NCBI GenBank assembly: GCA_905250125.1 | Contig: CAJNOL010000018.1 | Span: 186,001 to 250,000 of the forward strand | From: Rotaria sordida | Lineage: Eukaryota > Rotifera > Eurotatoria > Philodinida > Philodinidae | DNA length: 64,000 nt | Reading direction: 5' to 3' | In this document: positions 1-11,597 of the stretch, in pieces | Layout of the letters: each line of letters begins with the position of its first letter | How positions within the stretch are numbered: the first letter of the stretch is position 1 | Notes under the pieces: model-generated | What the model saw: the letters and a program-made list of their open reading frames with translations, nothing else | Databases searched by the model: none | Told to the model about the DNA's origin: nothing | Made by a program: the position numbers and the translations under genes

Positions 1-1193
1 TATGTACGCTCTTCTAATTTCAGATGCATACAAATGATGGTAGAATATATGATTATTAAGAGAGTATTATTATTTGAATAGATTTAAAACTGGAAAAAAA
101 ATCTCGGGTCTAATCCGCTCAATCGATTTTTACTATTATATATCATTGAAATTAATATCAAAGCGCATATAATTCTTAACCAATATATATATTAAAATTT
201 TGAAAAAAATCGTTAATAGAATGAGAAGAGTATCTCTTGCTTATGCACTATTAACTTTATTATTTATTTCATTCGGTTTGACATCTTCAATTTCTAATGA
301 AATCCATCTAGTGCAATTTATTGTATATGAAAAAAATAAATAAATAACATAGCTCAAATAAATTTGTAAGAGAATGAAATTTCTGAAAACATAAAAAAAC
401 TTTCTATTTATTTAGAACCGAATGAATCAATCAATATTATTGAAGAATCATTTCAATTTTTAGTTGATTATTAAATGGACCTTTGTCGACGATATATCAT
501 TGAGAAGAATTGTATATAGATAAAAAAAACCTGTTAGTGCAATCCCTACGGGATTAAAATGTGAAACACGACATAGCTGTTGTTGCTAATCATATGGGAA
601 TTGTTTTATAATATCTATTTTTGGACACATTTGTTCACAATCCTTTTACTTAATGCCTCCGAAATAAAATAAGGAAATAGTTCATTTACGATTTTTGATT
701 GTATATCAACAATGGATAAATATAATTCATGTGTAATGTTAGTTTACGAAAAAAAAAAATCTTATAAAAATGAAAAGCAAATATTTGTTGTAATATGAAG
801 TTTGTTTCAAAATTAAATTTATTTTTATATTAGTTGAACGCTTGGATATTTTGAAACAGAATACTTTTATGTAGTACAACAGTAAACAAAAAATAAAGAA
901 ATACATAGAGAAGAATGTGCTAGTTAACTCACTGTCTAAGTAGATCATTGGGATCGAAAATAGTGTCATCCATCCGATGATTTGTTTGTAACAAAAAAAA
1001 AAAGAAAAAAAAGTGTACTCTAAAAAAGGCTTGCATGAAAATTATTCTATTTTCGTTTTTTTTTAAATTTGCATATTTTTAATTATTAGAATTTGTTTGC
1101 TATAAAAAAGAAAGCCTACATATAACATAATAAAATATAATAGACATTGTCTTGACATGACTATTCGTAGGAAGTATGTTATTGTTACTGTTG
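1..1193. other. Intergenic DNA, no gene seen
   Basis: AT-rich sequence with no recognisable coding exon. It contains one copy of a dispersed repeat at 531-718, listed separately. The last 200 bases or so, next to the stop of the Pointed-domain gene, should be its 3' UTR. Open frames on the + strand near 1157-1421 are antisense shadows of the CAA/CAG-rich coding sequence. Confidence 0.6.
531..718 (+). repeat. Dispersed repeat family A, copy 1
   Basis: Shares ordered blocks with 32600-32955, 35054-35373 and the reverse strand of 37103-37999. The first block is CTGTTAGTGCAATCC followed by GGATTAAAATGTGAAACACG. Then come CCTTTTACTTAATGCCTCC, AAGGAAATAGTTCAT and TTTGATTGTATATCAACAA. No coding capacity is evident. 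The class (MITE, SINE or transposon fragment) cannot be settled from the sequence alone. Confidence 0.6.
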
Positions 1194-2408
1194 CTAAAAT
1201 TGATATTGCTGTGGATAACCTCGTTGTTGTTGCTGTTGTCGCATATGTTGTTGATGCTGTCGGAACTGTTGTTGTTGTTGTTGTTGCTGTTGAGATTGTT
1301 GTTGTTGATTTCCTTGATAACCTTGTTGTTGATAAACTTCACCAACCAATTGCATGACTTGTGCTTCGTTCATGATATATCGTTGTCCACTAATTGTAAC
1401 CATAAAGAGTCCCGGATCTGAAGCACCACCATTCATTGGTCCATTTGGAATGAAAGCATTAGGCTCTGCATCATCCATTATTTCGACTAGAATTCCTTGA
1501 GCAGACATCATTGGATAATATTGTGGTAATAGATGTGGATGAATAATTGGTGGAGGATGCACATGGTAATGTGGAGGAGGATGTGCATACATAAAACCAT
1601 TTGGAAATCGCTGCTGTTGTTGTTGTTGAAAATAAGCGGCAGCTGCACCGGCAGGCATGGCAAAAACAGTTGGACGAAAATTTCCTTGACTATAAAAGTA
1701 TCGATGATTATTATGGTCATGTTGGTCAGCATCATGATCTGTAGCTGATTGTGATTTTCGAAGTAATGGTGGATCATCAGGTTCTTCGACAATAGGCCTT
1801 GTTGATGATGAATCTGCTGTATCATAGACTGTATCCTGATCATTGTTAACTTCCACTATTCGAGATTGTTGATCGGATGATTCAGCTCTTAATGTATTCG
1901 CATTATTACCAGCTGAATTTGTTTCTTTATTTGGATCTAAAATAGAATTATATTTAAAACATAAAAATTGAAATGTTAAAATGTTAAAATGAATTTAAAT
2001 ACTAACTAATGAGTCGTTGTAATGCATAGTAGAGTACTTCTCCTCCATTTGGTGCACGTCTAATAAAATCATGTTTGCTAAGTAACATTAGAGCTTGACC
2101 TAATGATAAATACAATAATAACAACAACAAAAAACAGTTAATACTAATCAAATCATTTTAATTATATTTCATTTACCATTCAGTTCGAACTGTTCAGTTA
2201 TAGCCTTATTTAATTCGAATTTTTTACATTGGTGTCTGATCCAATGTTGGACTTCAAGTGATGACCATTTTGATACATCTCTAGTAGTTGGTTTTGTAGA
2301 ATATTTGTGTAAATCGTCAGCCGATAACGAATTCGCATGTGCTTTTTTATTTCCATTACCCATGGCTGTAGCATTGGTTGTAGAGGTTGTTGTTGTCGCG
2401 TTCGTCAT
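1194..2408 (-). CDS. Pointed (PNT/SAM)-domain protein without an ETS domain, 355 aa
   Basis: Three exons joined in phase: 2408-2177, 2099-2007 and 1936-1194. Residues about 48-109 form a Pointed domain: it opens with WSSLEVQHWI, continues with FELNGQALMLL and closes with APNGGEVLYYALQRL. This is closest to the ETV6/Yan subclass as I recall it. PNT domains mediate protein-protein contacts, including head-to-tail polymers, among ETS transcription factors. The rest is low complexity: an acidic, serine-rich linker, an alanine run, a His/Pro-rich stretch and a long Gln-rich tail encoded by CAA/CAG. No winged-helix ETS domain follows before the stop at 1194-1196. The protein therefore resembles in layout the PNT-only regulators of the Drosophila Mae/Edl kind. 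ATG 2408 is the first methionine of the exon; no acceptor-like AG lies directly before it. The domain call is firm; the regulatory role is inference. Confidence 0.8.
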
Positions 2409-4379
2409 TGATTTGTCGTTTTTTTATTCGCTCACACAGTCCGACATTGACGTGGTAACGAATTGGCGACAAATACTTATAACAACCTGTAATATATGTT
2501 GTTTGTAGTCGACGGCTGATCATCATCACAACGTGAAAGATAGAGGAAGAGACAGAGAGAGTAAAAGAAAAAAAAATATTAGAATGTGTAGATTGTTTTA
2601 TCGATATACGTTGACGAAAAACGACACATGAAGAAAACAGTATACATTATATATAAATACCTTTATAAAAAAACGAATGAGTAAGAATGTATAATCAAAT
2701 ATTTATCTTAGTTTCTACCACATTTGTTTTATGTTAAGTAAACCGATCAAATAAAACAATAAGTGTGACAAAAATCCTAACTATGCTAATGACTTGTATT
2801 GTTTCTGTAGTAATAATGATAGGTTAACCATATCGGTATAGAGAATAAAACTTTTTTTTTGTAATTTTTGATAGAACTTGTCTAACAAAGTCATGTGACA
2901 AATGTAATATTTATGACATATTTTATATGTTGAGGTTTATTCCAACGTTCTACAAACACATTAAGGAAGTCATTCAAGCATAACTTTTCAATGTATTTGC
3001 AAGCATATGCAATATTGACGATATTGCCCATATACATATATATAGATAGACACCACATAATTGTATATAATAAATGCTTTTTGTTTTTTTTTTTTTATTT
3101 TTCATCAATCTATTAGAAGAAAAAACGAAAAAGAAAAAATCGAGCATCAAAATTTCATTTGCAAATTAATCGTACTTTATTATTCGTCATTAGTGATCAT
3201 ACTAATGAATCATCATACAAACAAAATAATGTAGATATTTTTGATCATTTGAATAATACGATGATAAGAAAAAAAAATACTCTGAATCAATAATATCCTT
3301 TATTTTTTCAAATTATTTACACCCAATAACATTATATCATATAGTTATTCATCAATGATATAGGATATTTGAGTATGATCAATTTTTTATAAGAAAATTA
3401 TTTTGAAAATTTTTCTTGTTCTATTGTTTCCAAGAAAAATTGAGTGTCAAAAGAACAATCAGATTGTACAATACTTCGAACACCATCAAAGGTCCAATAT
3501 ATATAATTTATATTCAATATTGAAAATACTAGATTACGAAAATCATGAACAACAAGATGCATGTATGTCATGACCTTAAGGATATCCTCCCCCGCCTTTG
3601 TGGTGTTGCTGAAGAATGGCTTATCAGAAAAATTTGAAATTTTTAGAGCAAAACCCTGTCATAGAATCGATGCTATCTTCTATAAGATACTGAGATCACA
3701 ATGGCACCATTTTCGCCTCCTTGTTTCTCCAAGATGATATGTTCGATCGAGTTGAAATTTCTTTTCAAGCACCAGACTATACAATGACCACAAAAATTTT
3801 AGATCACAAAAGTGAGGTACCCTTCAGATCCCCATTCTCAAGAATTGATTTTGGGTCAGATACATTCACATCGCATGAAGGTTTTGGGGTGATATTCAAC
3901 AGACAAGGCTAAAAAAAAGCTCATTTGACAGCCCAAAATTCTATATGAATCTTCATTCTATATATTTAATTTTTTAAACTTTCTTGGTCTTCCACTCAAT
4001 TCGCTATTTTGTGTCGCGATGATCAAAAGATCGAAGAGTCGTACGATTTTCGTTCAAATGTTATTAGAAAGCTTCATATTTGTACATGATTATTTCTTTT
4101 TGTTCGATACTTCGATACGCAGTTCCGATTTCTTTTTGAAAAAAAAACGAGACTAGGAGTGACGAGATAATGAAAATGAGTTTCAATACCAAGAATGACT
4201 AGATCGAATGTTGCTGCCATCTTTGAAAGTTTTTGTTTTATCGATGATCGGTAATTAAAAAATCAAAATCTTAGCATAAGTGTAAGGTGTAATGAACATA
4301 AAGACACAATCGATAAATTTTGTTTTGTATTTTCATATAATTTATTCGTATTTGATATTAAAAAAAAAATTTCAAATAG
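2409..4379. other. Intergenic DNA with repeat fragment
   Basis: Upstream region of the Pointed-domain gene (its promoter should lie here) followed by AT-rich DNA. No exon is recognised. The less AT-rich stretch 3590-3920 looks like a transposon fragment and is listed separately. Confidence 0.5.
3590..3920 (+). repeat. Fragment of dispersed repeat family B
   Basis: This block is richer in G and C than its surroundings. It contains CCTTGTTTCTCC followed shortly by TTCGATCGAGTTGAAA. The same succession occurs at 10405-10445 (CCTTGTTTCTCC, then TTCGATCGAGCTGAAAC), and a diverged form lies on the reverse strand inside 37250-37860. A 63-codon open frame (3721-3912) is not recognisable as a protein. 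Confidence 0.4.
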
Positions 4380-5570
4380 ATTCCTGAACATAAAACTGAT
4401 TTGGGTAAACAACATTTAGCTGCATTTCATAATACGACCTATTCAACGTTTACTTAAACATACATCAACAGTATATATTGATTATCAATTATTAATTGAT
4501 TCATTGGATTAATAGTATTGATAGTTGTCGAGTAAGAAAGCGATTCCGACAGTATTAAGTACATTTTATTGTTCTTGTTAAATTTTTGGTCAGAGTTCCT
4601 TGCTAAACATCGTCATTATATAGAAAAATTTCAAGTTATTGAACTTTCACAAGAATTAACACCAACACGAACACATTTAAATGTTCCTTTTCTCCGATTG
4701 TCTTGAATATATGTGAAAAACACTCGGTATGAAAACATACAAACATATTGAACTTATTCAATTGAGCGATATTAAAAGTTTATTTGATATTAATCTATTA
4801 TCATTAACAATTAATGGTAAAATTATTGACTGTTTTTGTTTTTTGTGGAACTCACATTACGTTTTTCTTTTCAAAAAAAAATAGAATGAATGTAAGTTTT
4901 AGAGATATGTCAGACGAAAATTCGAAAGTTTGTCGGATTCATATTGATCATATTTCATTGAAATTTATTTCACATTTCTCAAGGTATCTTGATGGTGATC
5001 GTTTAGGAATGTGGTCATTATAGACTTTTACCTTAAGAATAGCAACGATGAGAGATCAGACCTATACCCAACGAGCTCTACCGGGATCTAAGAGAAAAGC
5101 AGTTGCCGTAGCTGCAATTAAAGGTTATAGTTAAATATTCTATGATTTTAATCGTAGAAATAAAAAAAAATGAATATTGAAGAAGTTTTTAGATGTGATA
5201 AGATTCAACACTGGAATAGTTTTCTCTAGACCAAAATCGATATTCACACCCTTTCCGGGGATGATGAGGAAAACTCATCCGAAAGAAATAAAGAGACTCC
5301 ATGATGAAAAAATATGAACATTATAGTAATTTTAAAAGCAAAAACGAGTAAAATTTAATTTCTCATGCATTTTATATTTTAGTCCTGAACGAGCTGCATT
5401 GATACAATCTCTATTTTTATGTAAATAAATTTTTTTTTTTTTATTAAAGAAACTGAACAATTCGGAGTACTTTCTTCGATTGAAGGTCAGACATATCAAC
5501 TTGTATTTCGTGTTATTAATGAAAATATAATTACTAATACTCATTTCAAAAAAGAAAAAGGTTGAGTATT
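4380..5570 (+). pseudogene. Decayed coding fragments of unknown gene
   Basis: Several short + strand stretches read like exons of one protein but are broken by stops and frame changes. They include SEFLAKHRHYIEKFQVIEL (about 4594), a stretch through LGMKTYKHIELIQLSDI (about 4727), ISLKFISHFSRYLDGDRLG (about 4954), RALPGSKRKAVAVAAIKG (about 5071) and SPERAALIQSLFLCK (about 5383). Codon usage resembles that of the live genes. I do not recognise the parent family, and some fragments may be chance open frames. Confidence 0.3.
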
Positions 5571-5989
5571 TTTTGAATAACTTTTGATAGAAACTAGATA
5601 CAGAACTTCAGTTTTCACTGTTTAAAAGAGGAAATGAAACTACATCGAACAGTCTATACCAGATTTTTCTGACAAGTTTTCTTAGAGTCTCTCGCCAATT
5701 TTTTCAAAAAACCTAGGCTTTTGAATAAGTTTATAAGGTGGGTTTTTCGTTAAAAAATGAGAAAAAAAGTCAATTTTCTTATGAAAAATCTCCAAATAAC
5801 ACACAGTAAAATGTATATAACTCATGGTTGGCTAAGGCTTACAACGTCGGACTTACAAAATTTATAGATCTTCAGTTAACAACTCTAGTGCACCCTTGAA
5901 AATTAAGATCGTAAAAGTTTTACATTTAAACAATCTTTCGTGTTTAACAAACTTGATACTAGACTCTGAGAAATCTTATTAAAAAACAT

Positions 5990-6420
5990 TTGGTACAGAC
6001 GACTCGTGCGGTTTCATCTCCTCTTCTAAACGGTGAAAATCGAACCTCTCTATCTAGTTTCTATCTAAAGTTATTCAGAAAATACTTATTCTTTTTCTTT
6101 TTTGAAATGAGTATTAGTAATCATAGTTCACAATCTTATTTTATTGATTCAATGTCTTCATTATCATCGATTTCAACATTATCGAATAGTATTCATCATC
6201 ATGGAAATAATAAAATCCATGTACTTTACCAGTTAGCTAGAGTGATTTTCGTAATGTAAAATTTTTATTTTAGTCTTCACTTATTCGAACATTACTTAAA
6301 AATTCAGACACAGATTCAAATTGATGTTCAACTAGTTGTCTAAATTTATTAGATTTACCACTTAAACGGTTTGAAAATTTTCCTGTTTTTCTTAAATTAA
6401 TTAATATTGAGTAAATTTAT
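5990..6420 (+). pseudogene. Possible decayed exons, serine-rich
   Basis: Two nearby + strand stretches have coding-like composition. One is Ser/His/Asn-rich at about 6107-6225 and includes SMSSLSSISTLSNSIHHHG. The other lies at about 6274-6414, follows an acceptor-like TTTTAG, and reads SSLIRTLLKNSDTDSN, a stop, then LLDLPLKRFENFPVFLKL. They may belong to the same dead gene as 4380-5570. The parent gene is not recognised. Confidence 0.25.
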
Positions 6421-6432
6421 ATACTTCTATAT

Positions 6433-7577
6433 ACAGAGTGTTTCATAATAACTGAGGATAATGTGTCCATGACATTTTTTCACACTTTTTCTTAGCCTAA
6501 AAGGCTGAAATTTTTATCACATATATATCTTGCAAAGATCGTTAATTGTCCAAAGTGTCAGATCTCTAGCAAAAACTGGTGCTCAAAAATGCATAGACAA
6601 AATTGAAATATATGAATTTTTCTACTTGATTTTTGTAATATTTTTATTATTACTTATTCAATTGCGACAGAGTGACTAAGCGTTGTTTAACTATAAAGAA
6701 ATGCATTTATATCATGTTTTATCTTAAATGTTCATAAGTTACCAATATAGAAAGGATTTTAAATGGTCTGTATTGAATTTAAAACGGCTCAAAGCAACAT
6801 GAAGTATTTGCTGCAAAGTTGGTAACACAATATATTTATAAACATATAGAACCAATAGGTAGTGATGCTCGATCTGATGATGTATGAAGAGAGTTGAAAA
6901 CATGTAGAATGCACTGAAAAAAGGGGAATTGTAGTTTCGCCAATTGGCGAATTTCATGAAGAAATTCGCCATTTTGAATAAATTGAGTTGTAACTCAACT
7001 ATAGTACTTGATATGCTAAGCGATCAAATTAAATCAGTTAAGATATATGGAAGCACAACAGTGAAAAAGTATAATTGGCGAAACTCACATTTGGCAAAAT
7101 GACAGAAAATTCTGAAAAAATATTCACGGAAAAGTGTTTAACAAATCGTTACAGTTAGAAACAGAAATTGCAAAAGAATTGGGAAAATTTTTCAAAGAAA
7201 CACATGCAAAAATGATGGACAAAATATCTTATCAATTACAGTTGATGTAAGAAACAATGAAGAACATATTCACATGCATTGAGTTTTATTATAATTTACG
7301 TTTTTGAAAAAAAAATTGTCTTGTAAAGTGTTTTTCCATCATATGCTTATCAATATCGTTATTCAAGAAATAGAGCCACAAATATTAAGTAGAAAAATTC
7401 ATGTATTTCAATCTTGTCTATGCATTTCAACATCAGTTTTAGCTAGAGATCAGAAACTTTGGAAAATTAACTATCTTTGTGTGATACATATGATAAAAAT
7501 TTCAGCCTTCTAGGCCAAGAAAAAGTGTGAAAAATGTCATGAATAAACTATCCTCAGTTACTATGAAACACTCTTTA
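6433..7577. mobile_element. Non-autonomous DNA transposon with long terminal inverted repeats
   Basis: The left end (about 6433-6660) and the reverse complement of the right end (about 7340-7577) match over roughly 230 bp. Both start AGAGTGTTTCATA, then TAACTGAGGATA, and continue through a TTTTTCACACTTTTTCTT block and a TGCATAGACAA block. The interior (about 680 bp) holds no intact transposase, and a 77-codon minus-strand frame inside it is not recognisable. No clear target-site duplication is visible at the ends I could delimit. The long TIRs suggest a cut-and-paste element; the superfamily is uncertain. Confidence 0.7.
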
Positions 7578-7595
7578 GCTTTGATTAACGTATGA

Positions 7596-8216
7596 CGCGA
7601 AAGTATTGGCACAAACTGGTTTTTCTTATATCCTCATTACCAATGGATGTACTGTTCGCCCCCTTATATCAAGAGAAAGTATGAGCACAGATGCTCTGAA
7701 TATCAAATTAGGCAAGCCGTGTATGATTCTTTATCAGCGATTTTGTGAAGTTATTTTTCGATTGACGAAATCATGTCTTATACAGACTTCATATCAATTT
7801 CTTTCAGCCGTTGGCATATTCTTCTTTTCAATTGTTCGATTGTTTTAGTTTCCCAAACATTAGTGTACACCTTTTCTTCTACAATCGATCAAAGCATTTC
7901 AATAGGACGTGTCTAAGAATAGTTCTGAGAACTTTTCTTTTAGTACCATATTAATTTGCTGCTCTTCCAAAAATTTGGTTTTAACTTTTATGCCAACAGC
8001 TGACAGAAATCGATATGAAGTCTGTATAAGATATGTTTTCGTCAATCGGAAAATAACTTCATAAAATCGCTGATAAAGGGTCATACGTGGCTTGCTCGCT
8101 TTGATATTCAGAGTATCTGTGCTCATACTTTTTCTTGATATGATGGGCCGAACCGTAAAGTTATTGGTATTGAAGACATAAGAAAAACAATTTTGTGCCA
8201 GGCTTTCGCACCAGAA
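7596..8216. mobile_element. Inverted pair of Tc1/mariner-like transposase 3' ends
   Basis: 7596-7822 and the reverse complement of 7990-8216 are near-identical, separated by about 170 bp. On the minus strand, 7925-7740 translates to the C-terminal signature of a Tc1/mariner-type DDE transposase: RPIEML, then SIVEEKVYTNVWETKTIEQL, then KRRICQRLKEIDMKSV before a stop. The stop between ML and SI shows that it is broken. The second copy has only the end of this sequence plus downstream DNA. The arrangement looks like two insertions, or an inverted duplication, of the same decayed element. Confidence 0.6.
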
Positions 8217-8329
8217 GTTCTGAATAAAAAATATACTATTTTCTCGGTTTTCTTTCCTAATATCTATAAATCGAAATAATTTTTCGAAATACAAAAGAGA
8301 AACATATATCAACTTGTCATTTTAATCGA

Positions 8330-8620
8330 TTGGTAATTTTAATAGTATTGATATTTTATTTATCATTTGTTGATATCAAGGAATACTAAAATTTCTCATT
8401 CCTCTGTATTCTTCGTATTTTTCTGCCCTTGTAATTTTTCTTTTAATGCACCATAAATATTTTCTATAAGTCAAACGTTAGCTAGTTTTGCAGCACAATT
8501 GATTATCATGACATCAGTAAAACACATTCTCTTACGATGATCCTTATCTTATGGTTTGATGAGCTGTAACCACCATTCATCAACAGTTTCTCATCTAAAG
8601 TACAAGCTATAGCGAGTACG
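8330..8620 (-). pseudogene. Decayed DDE transposase fragment
   Basis: Read on the minus strand, about 8600-8390 gives VDEWWLQLIKP, a stop, KDHRKRMCFTDVMIINCAAK, another stop, and LIENIYGALKEKLQG. The last piece resembles the IENxWxxLK block near the C-terminus of Tc1/mariner-type transposases. At least two stops interrupt it. It may come from an element related to the adjacent 7596-8216 pair. Confidence 0.4.
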
Positions 8621-8952
8621 AGGAAATTTTTAAAATGTTTTAGAACTTCTGCGATACAAAGAACTACTACATGATCAAATGTACTTTCACTGTTTTAAGA
8701 CGTTTGATTGATAAGAATATTGTTATTCAATATTTTAAAAAAAAAAGAATTGTTTTTGCTAATCATAAGCAGATTAGTACAATTTATCGTAACTCTAAAA
8801 TATAAAGTTCTAAAAAAAAATTAATAAATTGTATGATCTAAATTTTTATAAGAAAATTTTCGTTTTACTCTTTTATTGTAAACAGATATTTTACTATTAA
8901 ATGTAATGAAATACAAAGAAAACACAATAGCACAATACAAAAACAGTTACTA

Positions 8953-11463
8953 TTAATCATGATTTGAACATTGTTGATAAGAAAGAATAGATTGCGATTG
9001 TAAATTATAATTACTATCAAATAAATTTGTACTATTTGGATAATATTGAGCAAGTGCAACATAACATTTCATAAATAAAGCTTTTATTCGACAAGCTAAT
9101 CGATGATTTGTACCAGTTATATGATTGATTTCTTGTTGAAGTATATGAATAAGTTTATCAAATTTAATATTATTTGTTAATTTATTTTCATTCATTATCA
9201 TAAGAGAATAAAAAAGAAAAAGTAGTACAGCAAATGTATCATTTAATGATATATTAGTAAATATTTGTGAAAAATGATTATATTGATTTCTCCATATTTG
9301 AATAGCATTCATATAAAGTGAATGATAATCAAAATTAATTGAAATAATTAATGGTAAATCAAGTAGATGAAGAAGATTTTCTAATGCTGATGATGTTGAT
9401 AGTTGATTATAAGTAAGATCATATGCAAGTTGTTCAAGTAAATTATTTATTGATATTAAAGATGATTTTGATAGAGATTTTGTTCGTGTTATACGATCTT
9501 TTGATATAATTGTCATTCCTACTTGATCACATTTATCTTTACGACAAGCTCGACAATCTTTTCGATTTGATTTTGTAATATTTGGTAATGGAATTTCACA
9601 AGAATGTTTGATTTCAATGTTTGGATCTATTGAGGAAAAAAAAACAATACTAAAGTATTTATGAAAACCGATTGAAGTTTTCTTCATTGATATAAAAGAG
9701 ATTTACTTTTCTCTTTTAATCAATAATAATGGATGTGAATCACACATGATGATACTATGTGTATTTTAAGATTTTCTCGATCAATCTCATTGTAGAAATT
9801 TGTAATCAGACTCAAAACAGCTCCTCATCGATTGTCTACAAACAATTTTCATATGAATGTTCATTGCTTTGGGTAAACATATTGTTTTCGAAAAATTTGA
9901 TCCTCTGAGTTAATCTTTTTATAGTGTGAGTAGTAGTTCGTTACGTCGAAAGCTTATAATGAAAAGCAAATTCTGTATTTGGATGAAATTAGCAGAATAA
10001 GCCAAATTTTAGCTGCTTTTGGGGTAGTTTCATAAAGCCAATCTTTGTTTTAATGCTTAATTGAAATCAACTTCGTTGTATGTGACAAGAACGAGCTCAG
10101 TTAAGTGCGTCAAAAAACTTTCTCTGACATGTTTTGTGTTTCCCTAGCTGAAAGCTTATATAAAACATGTCGATGTAATTTCGTAGAAGATTAACAGAGA
10201 AATTTGCGTGACCTAAAAGTTTTGGTTTTTTGTAGTCATTGTATAGTCTGAAGAAGTATCCATCTATTAAATACATTTTGGAATCCAAAAATTGTCTTTA
10301 AATATTAAACAATTCGAGAACAAATCAAACTAGCGAAAAGTGTACATTGGTTTGTATTTTTCTCAAATTCGGGTTTCCATAAAAAAAAAGCGCAGAAACG
10401 CCCTTGTTTCTCCGATCTAGTACATTCGATCGAGCTGAAACTTTTTCACTGTGTTCTACTCATCAAGATCTATCTGTCTTTGAGGTTTCAAATTTTTCTA
10501 ATGAGCTGTTCTTCAGAAACTCCAGAAAATGGGAGGAAATATCCTAATAGCTAATCGAGAAAAACACGAAATAAAAATGGCATTATTAGTTATGGCACAT
10601 ACGTTATAACATGATTGAAACAAAGATTTAAATGAATTCATTTTTGATTTACTATATTTTATTTTACCTTTAGTTACTCGTCGATAGAATGCTTTACATG
10701 ATTCACATGTATATGCACCAAAATGATATCCGGACGATTCTTCATGACATACAAGACATGGTTGTTTACTAGGATTCGATGTTGATATAACTTTAAAAAT
10801 AAAGAGATGGACATTTTCTTTTTGTATAGACATCTATTTCTGGATGTAGAACACCATGAAGTTTATATACATACCATCATGACTAGACATTTTCATTCTA
10901 TCTAAGTTCCATTGTGACATTGTTGATTGATAATTAAGTTGTATACCAATGGATGATGTCGACGGAACAGCAGTATTCGAATGAGTATATATTGGATGAT
11001 GAGTTTCATATGAATCTGTTGGCGTCATGTATGTCGAATTATATACTGTTTGAGTAGAATATGGATCTATAGAAGAATTATTTGAAAATATATTTGAATA
11101 TGAATCCGTAAGGTGAGTTGATGAAATATCAGATGATGATTGATAATCGAAATGATAATTATCTGTTGAATGATATTGATTTGAATTATCAAAATCAATT
11201 GATGAAGGAAAATAAAAAGATTGATAATTTGTATTACTATTTGATAATGATGATTGATAAATATCATTTGTTGTTATCATACTATTATTCGACACAGATG
11301 ATTTTAAAAAACTAAAAAAAAAATATTATCATCGATTTATTTTTATTAATTAAATTCCACAATACTTATGTTGTTGTTGTTGTTGTTGCTGTTGTTGATA
11401 GATTGGATATGAATGAATATTTTGTTCCATATCCAAATCATTAGTAAAACCATATTGCATCAT
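8953..11463 (-). CDS. Divergent nuclear receptor, 443 aa
   Basis: Four exons in phase: 11463-11366, 11311-10875, 10790-10668 and 9626-8953. Residues 1-178 are a low-complexity, Ser/Tyr/Asn-rich A/B region after an early Gln run. The first zinc finger is C190-x2-C193 with C207-x2-C210, and the P-box region reads [10 protein letters not shown]. The second finger has C229, C244 and C247, then [11 protein letters not shown]. The expected second ligand between C229 and C244 is missing: Asn235 sits about there and the spacing is one residue short. Compared from memory with VDR/DHR96-type (NR1) receptors, [12 protein letters not shown] fits best. The ligand-binding region (about 280-443) is helical-looking but short, and no AF-2 helix is visible at the end. 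Exons 3 and 4 are separated by an unusually long intron of about 1.04 kb. The start ATG is immediately preceded by an AG. Confidence 0.82.
9627..10667 (-). repeat. Long nuclear-receptor intron with repeat sequence
   Basis: This intron splits the two zinc fingers and is about ten times longer than the other introns of the gene. Its 5' part (about 10370-10510 in + coordinates) carries a family B repeat block: CCTTGTTTCTCC, TTCGATCGAGCTGAAAC and TTCTACTCATCAAGATCTA. A weaker similarity links 9745-9860 with 21010-21130, the shared part resembling TTTTCTCAATC followed by TCATTGTA. I see no exon in it. Confidence 0.4.
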
Positions 11464-11566
11464 CTTCAATACAATTTCTTATTTACATAAAAAAGAAATA
11501 ATTTAATTTCTTTTTTTCTAACTATCGTCGTGATGTATTCATTTTTTTCCTATATGAATTGATCAA

Positions 11567-11597
<31 letters not shown>

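Noticed and set aside
1157-1421. Open frames on the + strand rich in Val or Leu
   Set aside because: They are antisense translations of the CAA/CAG repeat coding the Gln-rich tail of the Pointed-domain protein.
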